Source: Alicyclobacillus fructus (GTDB lineage Bacteria > Bacillota > Bacilli > Alicyclobacillales > Alicyclobacillaceae). Taken from it: a DNA stretch of 64,000 bases. Below are positions 44,235-52,649 of the stretch, one piece after another. A program made the position numbers and the translations under genes. The notes beneath the pieces are model-generated. The model did not search any database, was not told where the DNA came from, and was given only the letters and a program-made list of their open reading frames with translations. Positions within the stretch are counted from its first letter, which is position 1. Each line of letters begins with the position of its first letter. The stretch covers positions 62,001 through 126,000 of the forward strand of contig NZ_JAFMTY010000005.1 of the NCBI RefSeq assembly GCF_017329605.1. The letters run 5' to 3'.

Positions 44235-44681
44235 TCAGCCTTCAGACTCGTCGTCCTGACGGCGATCCGCCCTTCGGCGGGATCGCAGGTAATCCTCGAG
44301 CAACACCTGTGCGGCGGCGGCGTCCACGGCCGCGCGGCGCTGCTTGCGCCTCATGTTCTGCTCCATGAGGATACGCTCCGCACTCACCGTGGTCAGCCGC
44401 TCGTCGTACAGATCGACCGGCAGCCCCGTGCGCGCCGCCAGCATGCGCGCAAACTTCTCCGCGCGCAAGGTCATCTCGGACGGCTGCCCCGACATGTGGA
44501 GCGGCCGCCCGACGACGATTCTCCCCACCTCTTCCCGCAAAGCGATGGCCGCGACGTCGTCTGCCGCCTGCCGGTCCGATTGGCGCTCCACGAAACCGTA
44601 GGGCTGCGCGATGAGCCCCGTCGGATCCGACAAGGCGACGCCAATGCGCCGCTCGCCGAAGTCAACGGCCATCGTCCGCAT
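44235..44681 (-). CDS. ruvX: Putative pre-16S rRNA nuclease / Holliday junction resolvase YqgF (RuvX)
   Basis: 148 residues from the ATG at 44681. It shows the RNase H-like start MAVDFGERRIGVALSDPTG, IVVGRPLHMSGQP, and YDERLTTVSAERILM with the conserved acidic residues. E. coli YqgF matures 16S rRNA 5' ends. It overlaps the 3' end of ireB by 20 bases. Confidence 0.93.
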   Translation of the reverse strand: MRTMAVDFGERRIGVALSDPTGLIAQPYGFVERQSDRQAADDVAAIALREEVGRIVVGRPLHMSGQPSEMTLRAEKFARMLAARTGLPVDLYDERLTTVSAERILMEQNMRRKQRRAAVDAAAAQVLLEDYLRSRRRADRRQDDESEG

Positions 44682-44937
44682 CGCCGTACAGTGCGGCGTA
44701 CGCCCGCACAAGCTCCTCGATGAGGTCGTCCCGCTCGATGCGCCGGATGGTGTTGCGCGCGTCCATGTGGCTCGTGATGTAGGCCGGATCGCCCGAAATC
44801 AAGTAGCCCGCAATCTGGTACACGGGATTGTAGCCCTTTTCCTTCAGGGCGCGGTACGCAATCTGAAACGCGCGCCGAACCTCGGGATTGCCTGACTTCG
44901 ACGCAAATCGCATCGTGCTGTCAAACTCTTGTCCCAA
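44662..44937 (-). CDS. ireB: IreB family regulatory phosphoprotein
   Basis: 91 residues. It contains the family segment TMRFASKSGNPEVRRAFQIA and ALKEKGYNPVYQIAGYLISG, then DPAYITSHMDARNTIRRIER. In Enterococcus IreB is phosphorylated by the Ser/Thr kinase IreK and affects cephalosporin resistance. The start chosen is a TTG at 44937, six bases after GAGGTG; a GTG at 44946 overlaps that site. The order alaS-ireB-ruvX is typical of Firmicutes. Confidence 0.92.
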   Translation of the reverse strand: MGQEFDSTMRFASKSGNPEVRRAFQIAYRALKEKGYNPVYQIAGYLISGDPAYITSHMDARNTIRRIERDDLIEELVRAYAALYGDADDGR

Positions 44938-44996
44938 TGCCCGCACCTCGCTCGGGCGTCTGCCGACGCCAAAAGTCGATCGACCTTACTTTCGAG

Positions 44997-47636
44997 TCAG
45001 TGCGCCCGATTTCCTGCGGCCTGCTCGAGAATTTCCTCCACCTTCTTGATGGCCTCCGCCAGCTTGCTCGCGTCGCGGCCACCGGCCTGCGCCATATCCG
45101 GGCGCCCGCCGCCGCCGCCACCCGTGACCGCGGCCACCTGTTTGACGATCTCGCCCGCGTGGAATCCGCGCGCCTGCCAGTCCTTCGACACATAGGCGAC
45201 AAATTGCACCTTGCCGCGGTGAGCGGACCCCAGCACCACGACGGCGGAATCGACCCGCGCCTTGATCTCATCCACCAGCTGGCGCAGTCCGTCCATGTCG
45301 AGATCGGACAGCGCGGCGCGAATGACGGGCACACCCGCCACCGACTCGACGTTTGCGACGAGCTCGTCCACGCGCGCGTGGGCGAGGCGCGCCTTGGCCG
45401 ACTCGAGTTCGCGCTCGAGTTCCCGCATCTCCTGCACCATGCGCTGTGCGCGCTCCACCACGGTGCCGACGTTCGTCTTCAGCGCATCCGCCACCTGGCG
45501 CAGGCGCTCTTCTCGCTCGCGCGCCAGCCGATACGCGTGGCGGCCGGTGACCGCCTCAATGCGCCGCGTGCCGCTCGCGATGCCCGTCTCGGAGGTGATG
45601 AGAAATTGCCCAATGACGCCCGTCCGCGGCACGTGACAGCCGCCACAGAGCTCGATGCTCTCTCCCGCCTGCACAACGCGCACCCGCTGGCCGTACTTCT
45701 CGCCAAACAGCGCCATGGCGCCCATCGCCTTGGCCTCGTCCAGATCCATCTCGCGGATGTGGACGGCGTGATCGCGCCAGATCTCGTCGTTCACGCGCCG
45801 CTCCACCTCCGCCAATTCCTCGTCCGTGAGCGGGCCGAAGTGAGAGAAGTCAAACCGCAGGCGCTCCGGCTCGACGAGCGATCCGGCCTGCGCCACGTGC
45901 GTCCCGAGGACGTCGCGCAGCGCCTTGTGCAACAGGTGCGTCGCGGTGTGGTTCTTGACGATGTCGCGCCGGAAGTCCTCGTTCACGTGCGCGCGAACGC
46001 TGTCGCCCTGGAAGAGCGACCCGTCGACCACGCGCACCCGCATGACGTGCTGGCCGTGCGGCGCCTTCTGGACGTCGAGCACCTCCGCCTTCCCGTTGGC
46101 ACCGACGATTTCGCCGCGATCGCCCACCTGCCCGCCGCTCTCCGCGTAGAAAGGCGTCACATCCAGGATGACCTGGCCCTCGTCGCCAATGGCGAGCCCG
46201 TCGACGCGATCGCCGTCCTGGAACAGCCCGATGATGGTCGCGTCCACCGTGAGTTCGTCGTAACCGACAAATCGAGACGGCTCCGTGAAATGCTCCAGGG
46301 CGCCGCGCTGGCTCTGCATGCCTTCCGCCACCTGGCGGGCTTCGCGCGCACGCGCCCGCTGCTCCTCAAGCTCTCGCTCGAATCCCTCCCGGTCCACCGA
46401 GATGCCTGACTCGCGCGCGATCTCGACGGTGAGATCGATGGGGAAGCCGTAGGTGTCGTAGAGCCGGAACGCCGCCTCGCCCGACAACACGGTCTCGCCG
46501 CGCGCCTTCATCTCCTCGATGGTGCGGTTCAGAAGCTCCTCGCCGGCGGCCAGCGTCTGCAGGAACCGCTCCTCCTCGGTTTTGACCACGCGCTCGATGA
46601 GCGCCCGCTTCTCGCGCACCTCGGGATAATCGTCGCCCATAATCTGATCGACCACGGCGACAAGCTCGTGCAGGAACGGGCGCTCCACGCCCAGTTTTCG
46701 ACCGCTCCGGACCGCGCGGCGCAGGAGCCGGCGGATGACGTACCCGCGTCCTTCGTTGGACGGCAGCACCCCATCGCCAATGGCGAACGTCACCGTGCGG
46801 ACGTGATCGGCGATGATCTTGAGGTGGACGTCGTCCTCAGCCGATTGACCGTACGGGCGCCCGGCGATTTGCGCGGCGCGGTCGATGATCGGCTTGAACA
46901 AATCCGTCTCGAAGTTGTTCGGCACGTCCTGGAGAATGCTCGCGAGCCGCTCGAGCCCCGAGCCGGTGTCGATGTTCTTCTTCGGCAGCGGTGAGTACGA
47001 TCCGTCCGCGTTCTTGTTGAACTGTGTGAACACGAGGTTCCAAATCTCCAGGAACCGATCGCAGTCACAGCCCGGCTTGCAATCCGGCGAGCCACAGCCG
47101 AACGCCTCGCCGCGATCGTAGAAGATCTCGGAACATGGGCCGCACGGGCCTTCGCCGATCTCCCAGAAATTGTCCTCCTTGCCGCGGTAGATGCGCGAAG
47201 CGGGCAATCCCACCCTGTGGTGCCACACCTCGAACGCCTCGTCGTCTTCCTCGTGGATGGTGACCGAGATGCGGTCCGGATCGAGTTCGAGAACCTGGGT
47301 GAGGAACTCCCATGCCCAGGTGATGGCCTCGAGCTTAAAGTAGTCGCCGAACGAGAAGTTGCCGAGCATTTCAAAGAACGTCTGGTGGCGCGCCGTGTGG
47401 CCGACTTCCTCGATGTCGTTCGTGCGAATGCACTTCTGGGCGTCCACGATGCGCGGCACCTCGGGGATCTCCCGTCCGTCGAAATACGGCTTCAGGGGCG
47501 CCATGCCCGCGTTGATCCAAAGCAGGGTCGGATCATCCTTCGGCACGAGCGGGAAGCTCGGCAGCACCATGTGGCCGCGCTCGGCGAAAAACTGCTTGAA
47601 GGCGCGGCGAATTTCTTGTCCCGTGAGCGATTTCAT
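44997..47636 (-). CDS. alaS: Alanyl-tRNA synthetase
   Basis: 879 residues, full length. The class II catalytic core starts MKSLTGQEIRRAFKQFFAER, with WINAGMAPLKPYF and GRGYVIRRLLRRAVR; the editing domain has NHTATHLLHKALR and CGGCHVPRTG with its zinc ligands; the C-terminal DHHA1 domain ends GGGGGGRPDMAQAGG. The ATG at 47636 is nine bases from GGAGG. An alanine T-box leader lies directly upstream, so expression should rise when uncharged tRNA-Ala accumulates. Confidence 0.98.
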   Translation of the reverse strand: MKSLTGQEIRRAFKQFFAERGHMVLPSFPLVPKDDPTLLWINAGMAPLKPYFDGREIPEVPRIVDAQKCIRTNDIEEVGHTARHQTFFEMLGNFSFGDYFKLEAITWAWEFLTQVLELDPDRISVTIHEEDDEAFEVWHHRVGLPASRIYRGKEDNFWEIGEGPCGPCSEIFYDRGEAFGCGSPDCKPGCDCDRFLEIWNLVFTQFNKNADGSYSPLPKKNIDTGSGLERLASILQDVPNNFETDLFKPIIDRAAQIAGRPYGQSAEDDVHLKIIADHVRTVTFAIGDGVLPSNEGRGYVIRRLLRRAVRSGRKLGVERPFLHELVAVVDQIMGDDYPEVREKRALIERVVKTEEERFLQTLAAGEELLNRTIEEMKARGETVLSGEAAFRLYDTYGFPIDLTVEIARESGISVDREGFERELEEQRARAREARQVAEGMQSQRGALEHFTEPSRFVGYDELTVDATIIGLFQDGDRVDGLAIGDEGQVILDVTPFYAESGGQVGDRGEIVGANGKAEVLDVQKAPHGQHVMRVRVVDGSLFQGDSVRAHVNEDFRRDIVKNHTATHLLHKALRDVLGTHVAQAGSLVEPERLRFDFSHFGPLTDEELAEVERRVNDEIWRDHAVHIREMDLDEAKAMGAMALFGEKYGQRVRVVQAGESIELCGGCHVPRTGVIGQFLITSETGIASGTRRIEAVTGRHAYRLAREREERLRQVADALKTNVGTVVERAQRMVQEMRELERELESAKARLAHARVDELVANVESVAGVPVIRAALSDLDMDGLRQLVDEIKARVDSAVVVLGSAHRGKVQFVAYVSKDWQARGFHAGEIVKQVAAVTGGGGGGRPDMAQAGGRDASKLAEAIKKVEEILEQAAGNRAH

Positions 47637-47687
47637 GCGCAACATCCTCCTCCGACGCATCGCACTTCGGCTGTGTCCTCCTGCACG

Positions 47688-47920
47688 AAAAACCCCCGCC
47701 CCACAATCAGGGACGGGAGTTTCCCGCGGTACCACCCTGCTTACAGGCTCGTCCGAGCCTGTCGCCTCTGGCGCTGTAACGGGCACACCCGGCGTGCTTT
47801 GCCACACGCGCTTGGAAGTGGCTTCGAACCGGTTGCCTTGAGGCAGCTCGCAGCCGAAGGCCGCCCTCTCTGAGCAAGGCGCCCCGATTCTACTTGGCTT
47901 CCGCATCGCTTTGTCGTCGA
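47688..47920 (-). ncRNA. T-box riboswitch, alanine type, controlling alaS
   Basis: The conserved T-box AGGGTGGTACCGCGG is at 47738-47724; its TGGT would pair with the ACCA end of tRNA-Ala. Stem I can be drawn: GGAAG (47902-47898) with CTTCC, and GAATCGG with CCGGTTC, leaving an internal loop whose 3' side reads GAA-GCC-A; GCC (47822-47820) is an alanine codon. A terminator (CCCGTCCC with GGGGCGGG, then TTTTT at 47692-47688) follows the T-box. Confidence 0.95.
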
Positions 47921-47926
47921 TTCTTG

Positions 47927-47955
47927 ATTGTATCGGGCGCGACAGGCCCTGTCAA
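47927..47955 (-). promoter_or_regulatory. SigA promoter of the alaS T-box leader
   Basis: TTGACA (47955-47950), 17 bases, TACAAT (47932-47927). The -35 contains the TGA stop of the upstream permease gene. Confidence 0.88.
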
Positions 47956-49016
47956 TGCGCGGCATGGGAGCGCGCTTCGCGCCACTGGGTCCACACCACC
48001 TTGCAGACCGCAAGTGCCGGCACCGCCAACACCAGCCCCACGATGCCGCCCGCTTCCCCTCCCACAATGAGGGCCGCCACAATCGCCATCGGGTGGAGGT
48101 GCAGCGTCCGGCCCATGATCTGCGGGGACAAGATATTTCCCTCAATCTGCTGCACCGCGATGTTGACGATCACGACCTTGATGAGCATCGGCCATCCGGC
48201 AGTCGTGAGCGCGATGATCACCGCCGGCGCAATTCCAATGATGGGCCCGAGATAGGGAATGATGTCCGCAAACCCGAGAAACGCTCCCAGGAGCAGTGCG
48301 TAAGGAAGCCGGATGATGAGATAACCGATGAACGACAGGAGCCCGACCGCGAGCATGATGAGGAACTGGCCGCGCACGTAACCGCCGAGCGTGTCGTCGA
48401 TGGCCCTCAGGACCAAACGGACCCGGCGCTTGTGCTTGGCGGGCGCCATGTGCACGATGCCCCGTCCGATGGCCTTTGCGTCTTTCAACATATAAAAGAC
48501 GAGAAAGGGCACCACGAAGGCCATGAAGATGGCGTTGATGGTGCTCGTCACGACGGAGAACAGTCCCGTCGGTGCGACCTCGACGCGATGCTCCAGTTGG
48601 TTGAGCGCGTTCTCGATGCCGGTCCGGACCGCGTTCGGGAGATAGGTCTTCCTGCTGTTGATCATGTCGATCCAGCGGCTGATCTCCGCGGTGATGGCCG
48701 GCAGGCTGCTCGACAGTTGCGCGATTTGCCGGGAAATGACGGGAATCAGGTTCAGCACAACCACGGCCAGAATCGCGGCGATGACCGCGTAGATGATGAG
48801 GATGGCCGCGGATCGCGGGACGCGGCGCCGGTGCAGGACATCCACCGCTGGCTGCAGGATGTACGTGATGATGAGCGACGCGAGAAAGGTGTAGAACAGG
48901 CTCGACAACACGCCCCAGATATCGAGAAACAGGCTGCGCAAGAGCCCGACCAGATAGATGCATGTGAGCGTGAGCGCGATGGACATCATGGTGCGGGCGT
49001 AACGTCCCGTTGGCAA
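47952..49016 (-). CDS. AI-2E family transporter (YrrI-like)
   Basis: About 354 residues with roughly eight membrane helices. Family marks are PAVDVLHRRRVPRSAAILIIY, VVPFLVFYMLKDAKAI, YLGPIIGIAPAVIIAL and EGNILSPQIMGRTLHLHP. Relatives export small molecules or ions (AI-2, or sodium in some); the substrate here is unknown. I use the TTG at 49016, six bases after GGAGGA. In Bacillus yrrI also stands directly upstream of alaS. Confidence 0.88.
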   Translation of the reverse strand: MPTGRYARTMMSIALTLTCIYLVGLLRSLFLDIWGVLSSLFYTFLASLIITYILQPAVDVLHRRRVPRSAAILIIYAVIAAILAVVVLNLIPVISRQIAQLSSSLPAITAEISRWIDMINSRKTYLPNAVRTGIENALNQLEHRVEVAPTGLFSVVTSTINAIFMAFVVPFLVFYMLKDAKAIGRGIVHMAPAKHKRRVRLVLRAIDDTLGGYVRGQFLIMLAVGLLSFIGYLIIRLPYALLLGAFLGFADIIPYLGPIIGIAPAVIIALTTAGWPMLIKVVIVNIAVQQIEGNILSPQIMGRTLHLHPMAIVAALIVGGEAGGIVGLVLAVPALAVCKVVWTQWREARSHAAH

Positions 49017-49146
49017 AGCGGTCTCCTCCCTCTGCGGCAACGCCGGACAAGGGTCTACCGCAGAGTATATGCAAAATCGCGTTCCATTATTTTCATGCCG
49101 AAGACCCGAACGGCGCTGAGGACTGGCTTGGCCATGGATGCCTAAT

Positions 49147-49174
49147 AAAAAAGAAGCGGCTCTTTGCCGCTCCT
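49147..49174 (-). terminator. Rho-independent terminator
   Basis: AGCGGC and GCCGCT with a 5-base loop, then TTCTTTTTT on the minus strand. It ends the transcript of the zinc-ribbon gene before the permease gene. Confidence 0.8.
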
Positions 49175-49271
49175 TGCCCAATCATCAACCGTCCTCGTCG
49201 ATGTCGATCTCTCGTCTTATGGATGTCTCTGAAAACCGTTCTATCGAAGGTGCCGTTGACCCGCCGAAGCC

Positions 49272-49463
49272 TCAGGCCCCTGTGCCAAACTCGACGTCCG
49301 CATGATTCGTCTGATCCACGACGATGAGCGATCCGTCCTCAGCCACTTCGTAAATGCGCACCTCATCGCCGGACACGTTGAACTCGGCGAAGCAATTCCA
49401 GCAGTAGTATTGGTTGGCACCAATTTTACCGACGTCTCGGCTTGTGCAACTCGGACACCGCAT
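49272..49463 (-). CDS. Small zinc-ribbon protein of unknown function
   Basis: 63 residues. It begins MRCPSCTSRDVGKIGANQYY and continues CWNCFAEF, giving two CxxC pairs that probably bind one zinc ion, followed by a beta-rich tail VRIYEVAEDGSLIVVD. Similar short proteins occur at this position in Bacillales, but none has a known role. GGAGG lies nine bases before the ATG at 49463. It appears to be a single-gene unit with its own terminator. Confidence 0.75.
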   Translation of the reverse strand: MRCPSCTSRDVGKIGANQYYCWNCFAEFNVSGDEVRIYEVAEDGSLIVVDQTNHADVEFGTGA

Positions 49464-49520
49464 GACGTAGGTCCTCCCTTCTCGCCCTTGGAAGGCGCAC
49501 TGCGGCACGCCCCATCTCTC

Positions 49521-49604
49521 TGGATGAAATTTCGAAACCTGCCAACAGTCTAACCACGGACAATAAAGCCAAAACCAAATTTCAGGTTTCGAAATATCCA
49601 TCCA
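49521..49604. repeat. Inverted repeat in AT-rich intergenic region
   Basis: ATTTCGAAACCTG (49529-49541) and CAGGTTTCGAAAT (49583-49595) are perfect 13-bp inverted copies 41 bases apart. With one small gap the match extends outward to TGGATG and CATCCA, about 21 bases per arm. Each arm contains the palindrome TTTCGAAA. The region upstream of the zinc-ribbon gene is richer in A and T than the surroundings. Confidence 0.75.
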
Positions 49605-49691
49605 CCGAGATTCCGTGACTCATGCTACGCCTATCCACAGCGCATTGCAATGCAAAAACAGGAAAAGAACCTCCGCACGGACGGTCAAATG

Positions 49692-50837
49692 TCACGAATT
49701 TGTGAAACGTGATCGCAATGAGCCGACGACCTTCGACAAAACACCCGCCGCCTCATCAATTTCTTCCATGGTGTTTTGCCAGGCGAAACTCAGGCGGATG
49801 GATTCGCGCGCTTCCCGCTCGCGGCCCATGGCGCGAAGCACATGGCTCGGTTCCAGGCTCCCCGCGCTGCACGCCGCACCTGCGCTCGCCGCCACCCCCT
49901 CCAAATCCAGCCGCATGAGGAGAATGTCGTTGCGAATCCCGCGGAAGCCGACGTTGAGAATCGAGGGCACAGCATCGGCCGGGCTGTTGCGGTACGACCC
50001 GTTCAGCGATGCGACGGCGCTCCACAGCGCATCGCGAAGCGCCGCGAGGTGCGCCCTGTGCGCGTCCCATTGGCTTGCGATCTCGGCCATCGCCGCGTGA
50101 AAGCCCGCGATGCCCGCGACCGATTCGGTCCCCGCCCGAAGCCTGTGCTCCTGGTTCCCGCCGGCAGCCAGTGCCACAAAGGGCGTGCCGGATCGCACAT
50201 AAAGGAGGCCGACGCCCTTCGGACCATGCACCTTGTGCGCGGAGAAGGAGGCGAGATCGACTCCGATGTCCTCGAGCCCCACGCGCAGGACGGGCAGCGC
50301 CTGCACCATGTCGCTGTGCACGACAACGGCCGGATCCGCCGCCTTCACAAGCCGGGCGATCTCGGCGACCGGCTCCACGGTGCCGACCTCGTTGTTGACG
50401 AACATCACGCTCACGATCGCCGTGTCCGGGCGGAGCGCGCGGAGAACGTCATCCGGATGGACGCGGCCTTCCGAATCCACCGGGACGAGCGTCACGTCGG
50501 CACCGAAAAGCCGCAGCCGATCCACGGCCTCAAGGACGGCGTGGTGTTCGACGGCGGTGGTCACCACGTGCCTCCGGCGAGGCTGTTGCGCGAGATACGC
50601 GCCATAGAGGGCGAGATTGTTGGATTCGGTGCCGCCGCTTGTGAAGGCGAGATCGCGCGGAGAGACGCCGAGCCAATCGGCAAAGAAACGACGCGCCGCC
50701 TCGACGGCTTGCCGGGCGTCGCGCCCCAACCGGTGCAAGCTCGACGGATTGCCGTACGCGTCGCCGAGGTAGCGCTCCATGGCCGCGCGGGCCGCGGGCA
50801 GAAGGGGAGTCGTTGCGGCGTTGTCCAGGTAAATCAT
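49692..50837 (-). CDS. iscS: Cysteine desulfurase (IscS/NifS family)
   Basis: 381 residues. The PLP enzyme removes sulfur from cysteine for tRNA thiolation and iron-sulfur clusters. It begins MIYLDNAATTPLLPAAR; it has SGGTESNNLAL, the PLP lysine in FSAHKVHGPKG (about residue 206), and the catalytic cysteine in AGAACSAGSLEPSHV (about residue 328). It lies directly downstream of cymR, as the yrvO enzyme does in Bacillus, where the next gene is mnmA; mnmA is not in this window. Confidence 0.94.
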   Translation of the reverse strand: MIYLDNAATTPLLPAARAAMERYLGDAYGNPSSLHRLGRDARQAVEAARRFFADWLGVSPRDLAFTSGGTESNNLALYGAYLAQQPRRRHVVTTAVEHHAVLEAVDRLRLFGADVTLVPVDSEGRVHPDDVLRALRPDTAIVSVMFVNNEVGTVEPVAEIARLVKAADPAVVVHSDMVQALPVLRVGLEDIGVDLASFSAHKVHGPKGVGLLYVRSGTPFVALAAGGNQEHRLRAGTESVAGIAGFHAAMAEIASQWDAHRAHLAALRDALWSAVASLNGSYRNSPADAVPSILNVGFRGIRNDILLMRLDLEGVAASAGAACSAGSLEPSHVLRAMGREREARESIRLSFAWQNTMEEIDEAAGVLSKVVGSLRSRFTNS

Positions 50838-50854
50838 CCGGTCCACCCCGCGGC

Positions 50855-51265
50855 TCAGATGTAGTACATGTAGCCCTGCGAAGACCCCTGCCGCAGTTCG
50901 ACCAAATCCTGAAGCGTCATGGAGGAAAGCACGTCGTGGATGGCTTCCCTCAGCCTGTCCCACAACACCTGCAACCCGTCGTCGATCTCCTCGTCGACAA
51001 TGGTGATGGGCCCTTCGAGCGCGAGCAGCACGTCTTCGATGACGATCTCGCGCGGATGCCTCGCGAGCACGTAGCCGCCGTAGGCGCCGCGGATGCTGCG
51101 GACGAAGCCGCCGTTGCGCAGGGGCGCGATCAACTGTTCGAGGTAGTGCTCGGACAGGTTGTTGCGCTCGGCGATCGACTTGAGGGAGATGGGTTGGTCA
51201 CTCTGCTGTTCGGCGAGATCGACCAGAAGCATCAGGCCGTAGCGGCCCTTTGTCGAGATCTTCAC
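50855..51265 (-). CDS. cymR: Rrf2-family transcriptional regulator CymR
   Basis: 136 residues. It starts (V)KISTKGRYGLMLLVDLAEQQ, with the winged helix NLSEHYLEQLIAPLRNGGFV and RSIRGAYGGYVLARHP, and ends SSQGYMYYI as Bacillus CymR does. CymR represses cysteine-synthesis genes together with CysK. There is no three-cysteine IscR cluster, so it is not IscR. The GTG at 51265 reproduces the Bacillus start and is nine bases from AAGGAG. Its first 68 bases overlap rarA. Confidence 0.92.
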   Translation of the reverse strand: MKISTKGRYGLMLLVDLAEQQSDQPISLKSIAERNNLSEHYLEQLIAPLRNGGFVRSIRGAYGGYVLARHPREIVIEDVLLALEGPITIVDEEIDDGLQVLWDRLREAIHDVLSSMTLQDLVELRQGSSQGYMYYI

Positions 51266-52541
51266 GGTCATCGTCTCCTTCCCGGTAGTACACGCGCGGC
51301 TCGACGCCGATGGGCCAATAGTTCTGCTCGACATGATGGCCCGGATAGTCGTGCGGATACAGGTATCCTTCCCCATGTCCAAGGGCCTTCGCGCCCTTGT
51401 ACGCGGTGCTCCGCAGATGGAGAGGCACCTCGAGCGGCAGGCCGGACCGAACATCTTCGAGGGCCCGGTTGATGGCCACGTACGCGTGATTCGATTTCGG
51501 CGCTTTGGCGAGATACGCGGTCACCTCCGCGAGCACAATGCGCGCCTCCGGCATGCCGATGGCCATCGCAGCCTGCCAGCCGCTCACCGCGACGGTGAGC
51601 GCGCTTGGGTCCGCCATGCCCACATCTTCCGCGGCGAGGATCATCAGCCTGCGCGCAATAAACGCGGGATCTTCGCCGCCCTCGAGCATCTTGGCGAGCC
51701 AGAGCATCGCCGCGTTCACGTCCGACCCGCGCACCGATTTGATGAACGCCGAAATGGTGTCGTAGTGGTCGTCGCCTGCGCGATCGTAGCGAGGGCCGCC
51801 TGAGGCCTCAAGCGCCGCCTCGACTTCCGCGACTCCGATCTCCGTTTCTCCATCGGGCCCCACTCTTGCCGCAAACGCCGCGAGCTCGAGCAGATTCAGG
51901 GCGCGGCGGGCATCTCCTCGCGCCTGCAGGGTGAGCACCCGCCGGGCATCTGGATGGAGCCGCACGCGCATCCGGCCGAGCCCGCGCTCCTCGTCCGCGA
52001 TGGCCATGTCCACGAGCCGCCCGATGTCCTCCGCCGAAAGCGGCTCAAGGCGAAACACGTGCGATCGCGACAACAGCGCCGCGTTCACGTCGAAATACGG
52101 GTTTTCCGTCGTGGCGCCGACGAGCGAAATGAGCCCCGCCTCGACGTGCGGCAACAGCGCGTCCTGCTGGCTCTTGTTGAACCGATGAATCTCGTCCAAA
52201 AAAACCACGGTGCGTCGGCTGTACAAATCCCGCTCTTCGCGCGCCGTCTCGACGGCCTTTCGCACGTCGGCAATCCCCGACGTCACCGCATTCAGCGGAA
52301 TGAATCGCGCCTTGGTCTGGCGCGCGATGACTTCCGCAATGGTGGTCTTGCCGGTGCCGGGCGGTCCGTACAAAATGATGGACATCAGGCGATCTCGCTC
52401 GATCATCTTGCGCAAAATCCCGTCGCGGCCGACGAGTTTCTCGTGGCCCACCATCTCGTCGAGCGATCTCGGCCTCATCCGATAAGCGAGCGGCGCTTCC
52501 CGCTCGGCTTCATGCTCCGAGGCAAGGGTAAACAGATCCAT
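51198..52541 (-). CDS. rarA: Replication-associated recombination protein RarA (MgsA)
   Basis: 447 residues. An AAA+ ATPase that acts at stalled replication forks. Walker A LYGPPGTGKTTIAEVIA (about residue 60), Walker B VVFLDEIHRFNKSQQDALLP, sensor 1 GATTENPYF, and the RarA C-terminal domains with GSDVNAAMLWLAKMLEGGED and KGAKALGHGEGYLYPHDYPG are seen. The tail after PRVYYREG is basic and overlaps cymR. The ATG at 52541 has GAGGCG upstream; a TATAAT lies at 52603-52598 without a clear -35. Confidence 0.95.
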   Translation of the reverse strand: MDLFTLASEHEAEREAPLAYRMRPRSLDEMVGHEKLVGRDGILRKMIERDRLMSIILYGPPGTGKTTIAEVIARQTKARFIPLNAVTSGIADVRKAVETAREERDLYSRRTVVFLDEIHRFNKSQQDALLPHVEAGLISLVGATTENPYFDVNAALLSRSHVFRLEPLSAEDIGRLVDMAIADEERGLGRMRVRLHPDARRVLTLQARGDARRALNLLELAAFAARVGPDGETEIGVAEVEAALEASGGPRYDRAGDDHYDTISAFIKSVRGSDVNAAMLWLAKMLEGGEDPAFIARRLMILAAEDVGMADPSALTVAVSGWQAAMAIGMPEARIVLAEVTAYLAKAPKSNHAYVAINRALEDVRSGLPLEVPLHLRSTAYKGAKALGHGEGYLYPHDYPGHHVEQNYWPIGVEPRVYYREGDDDREDLDKGPLRPDASGRSRRTAE

Positions 52542-52649
52542 GCGGTGTCGCCTCACAAAGGCTGCACAATTCCTAGTCGTCCACTCAACTTTTAACGATT
52601 ATACATGGTTTGTGCGCGGAGGGGAAGGAGGAAGAGGTCGATCCCGCGT

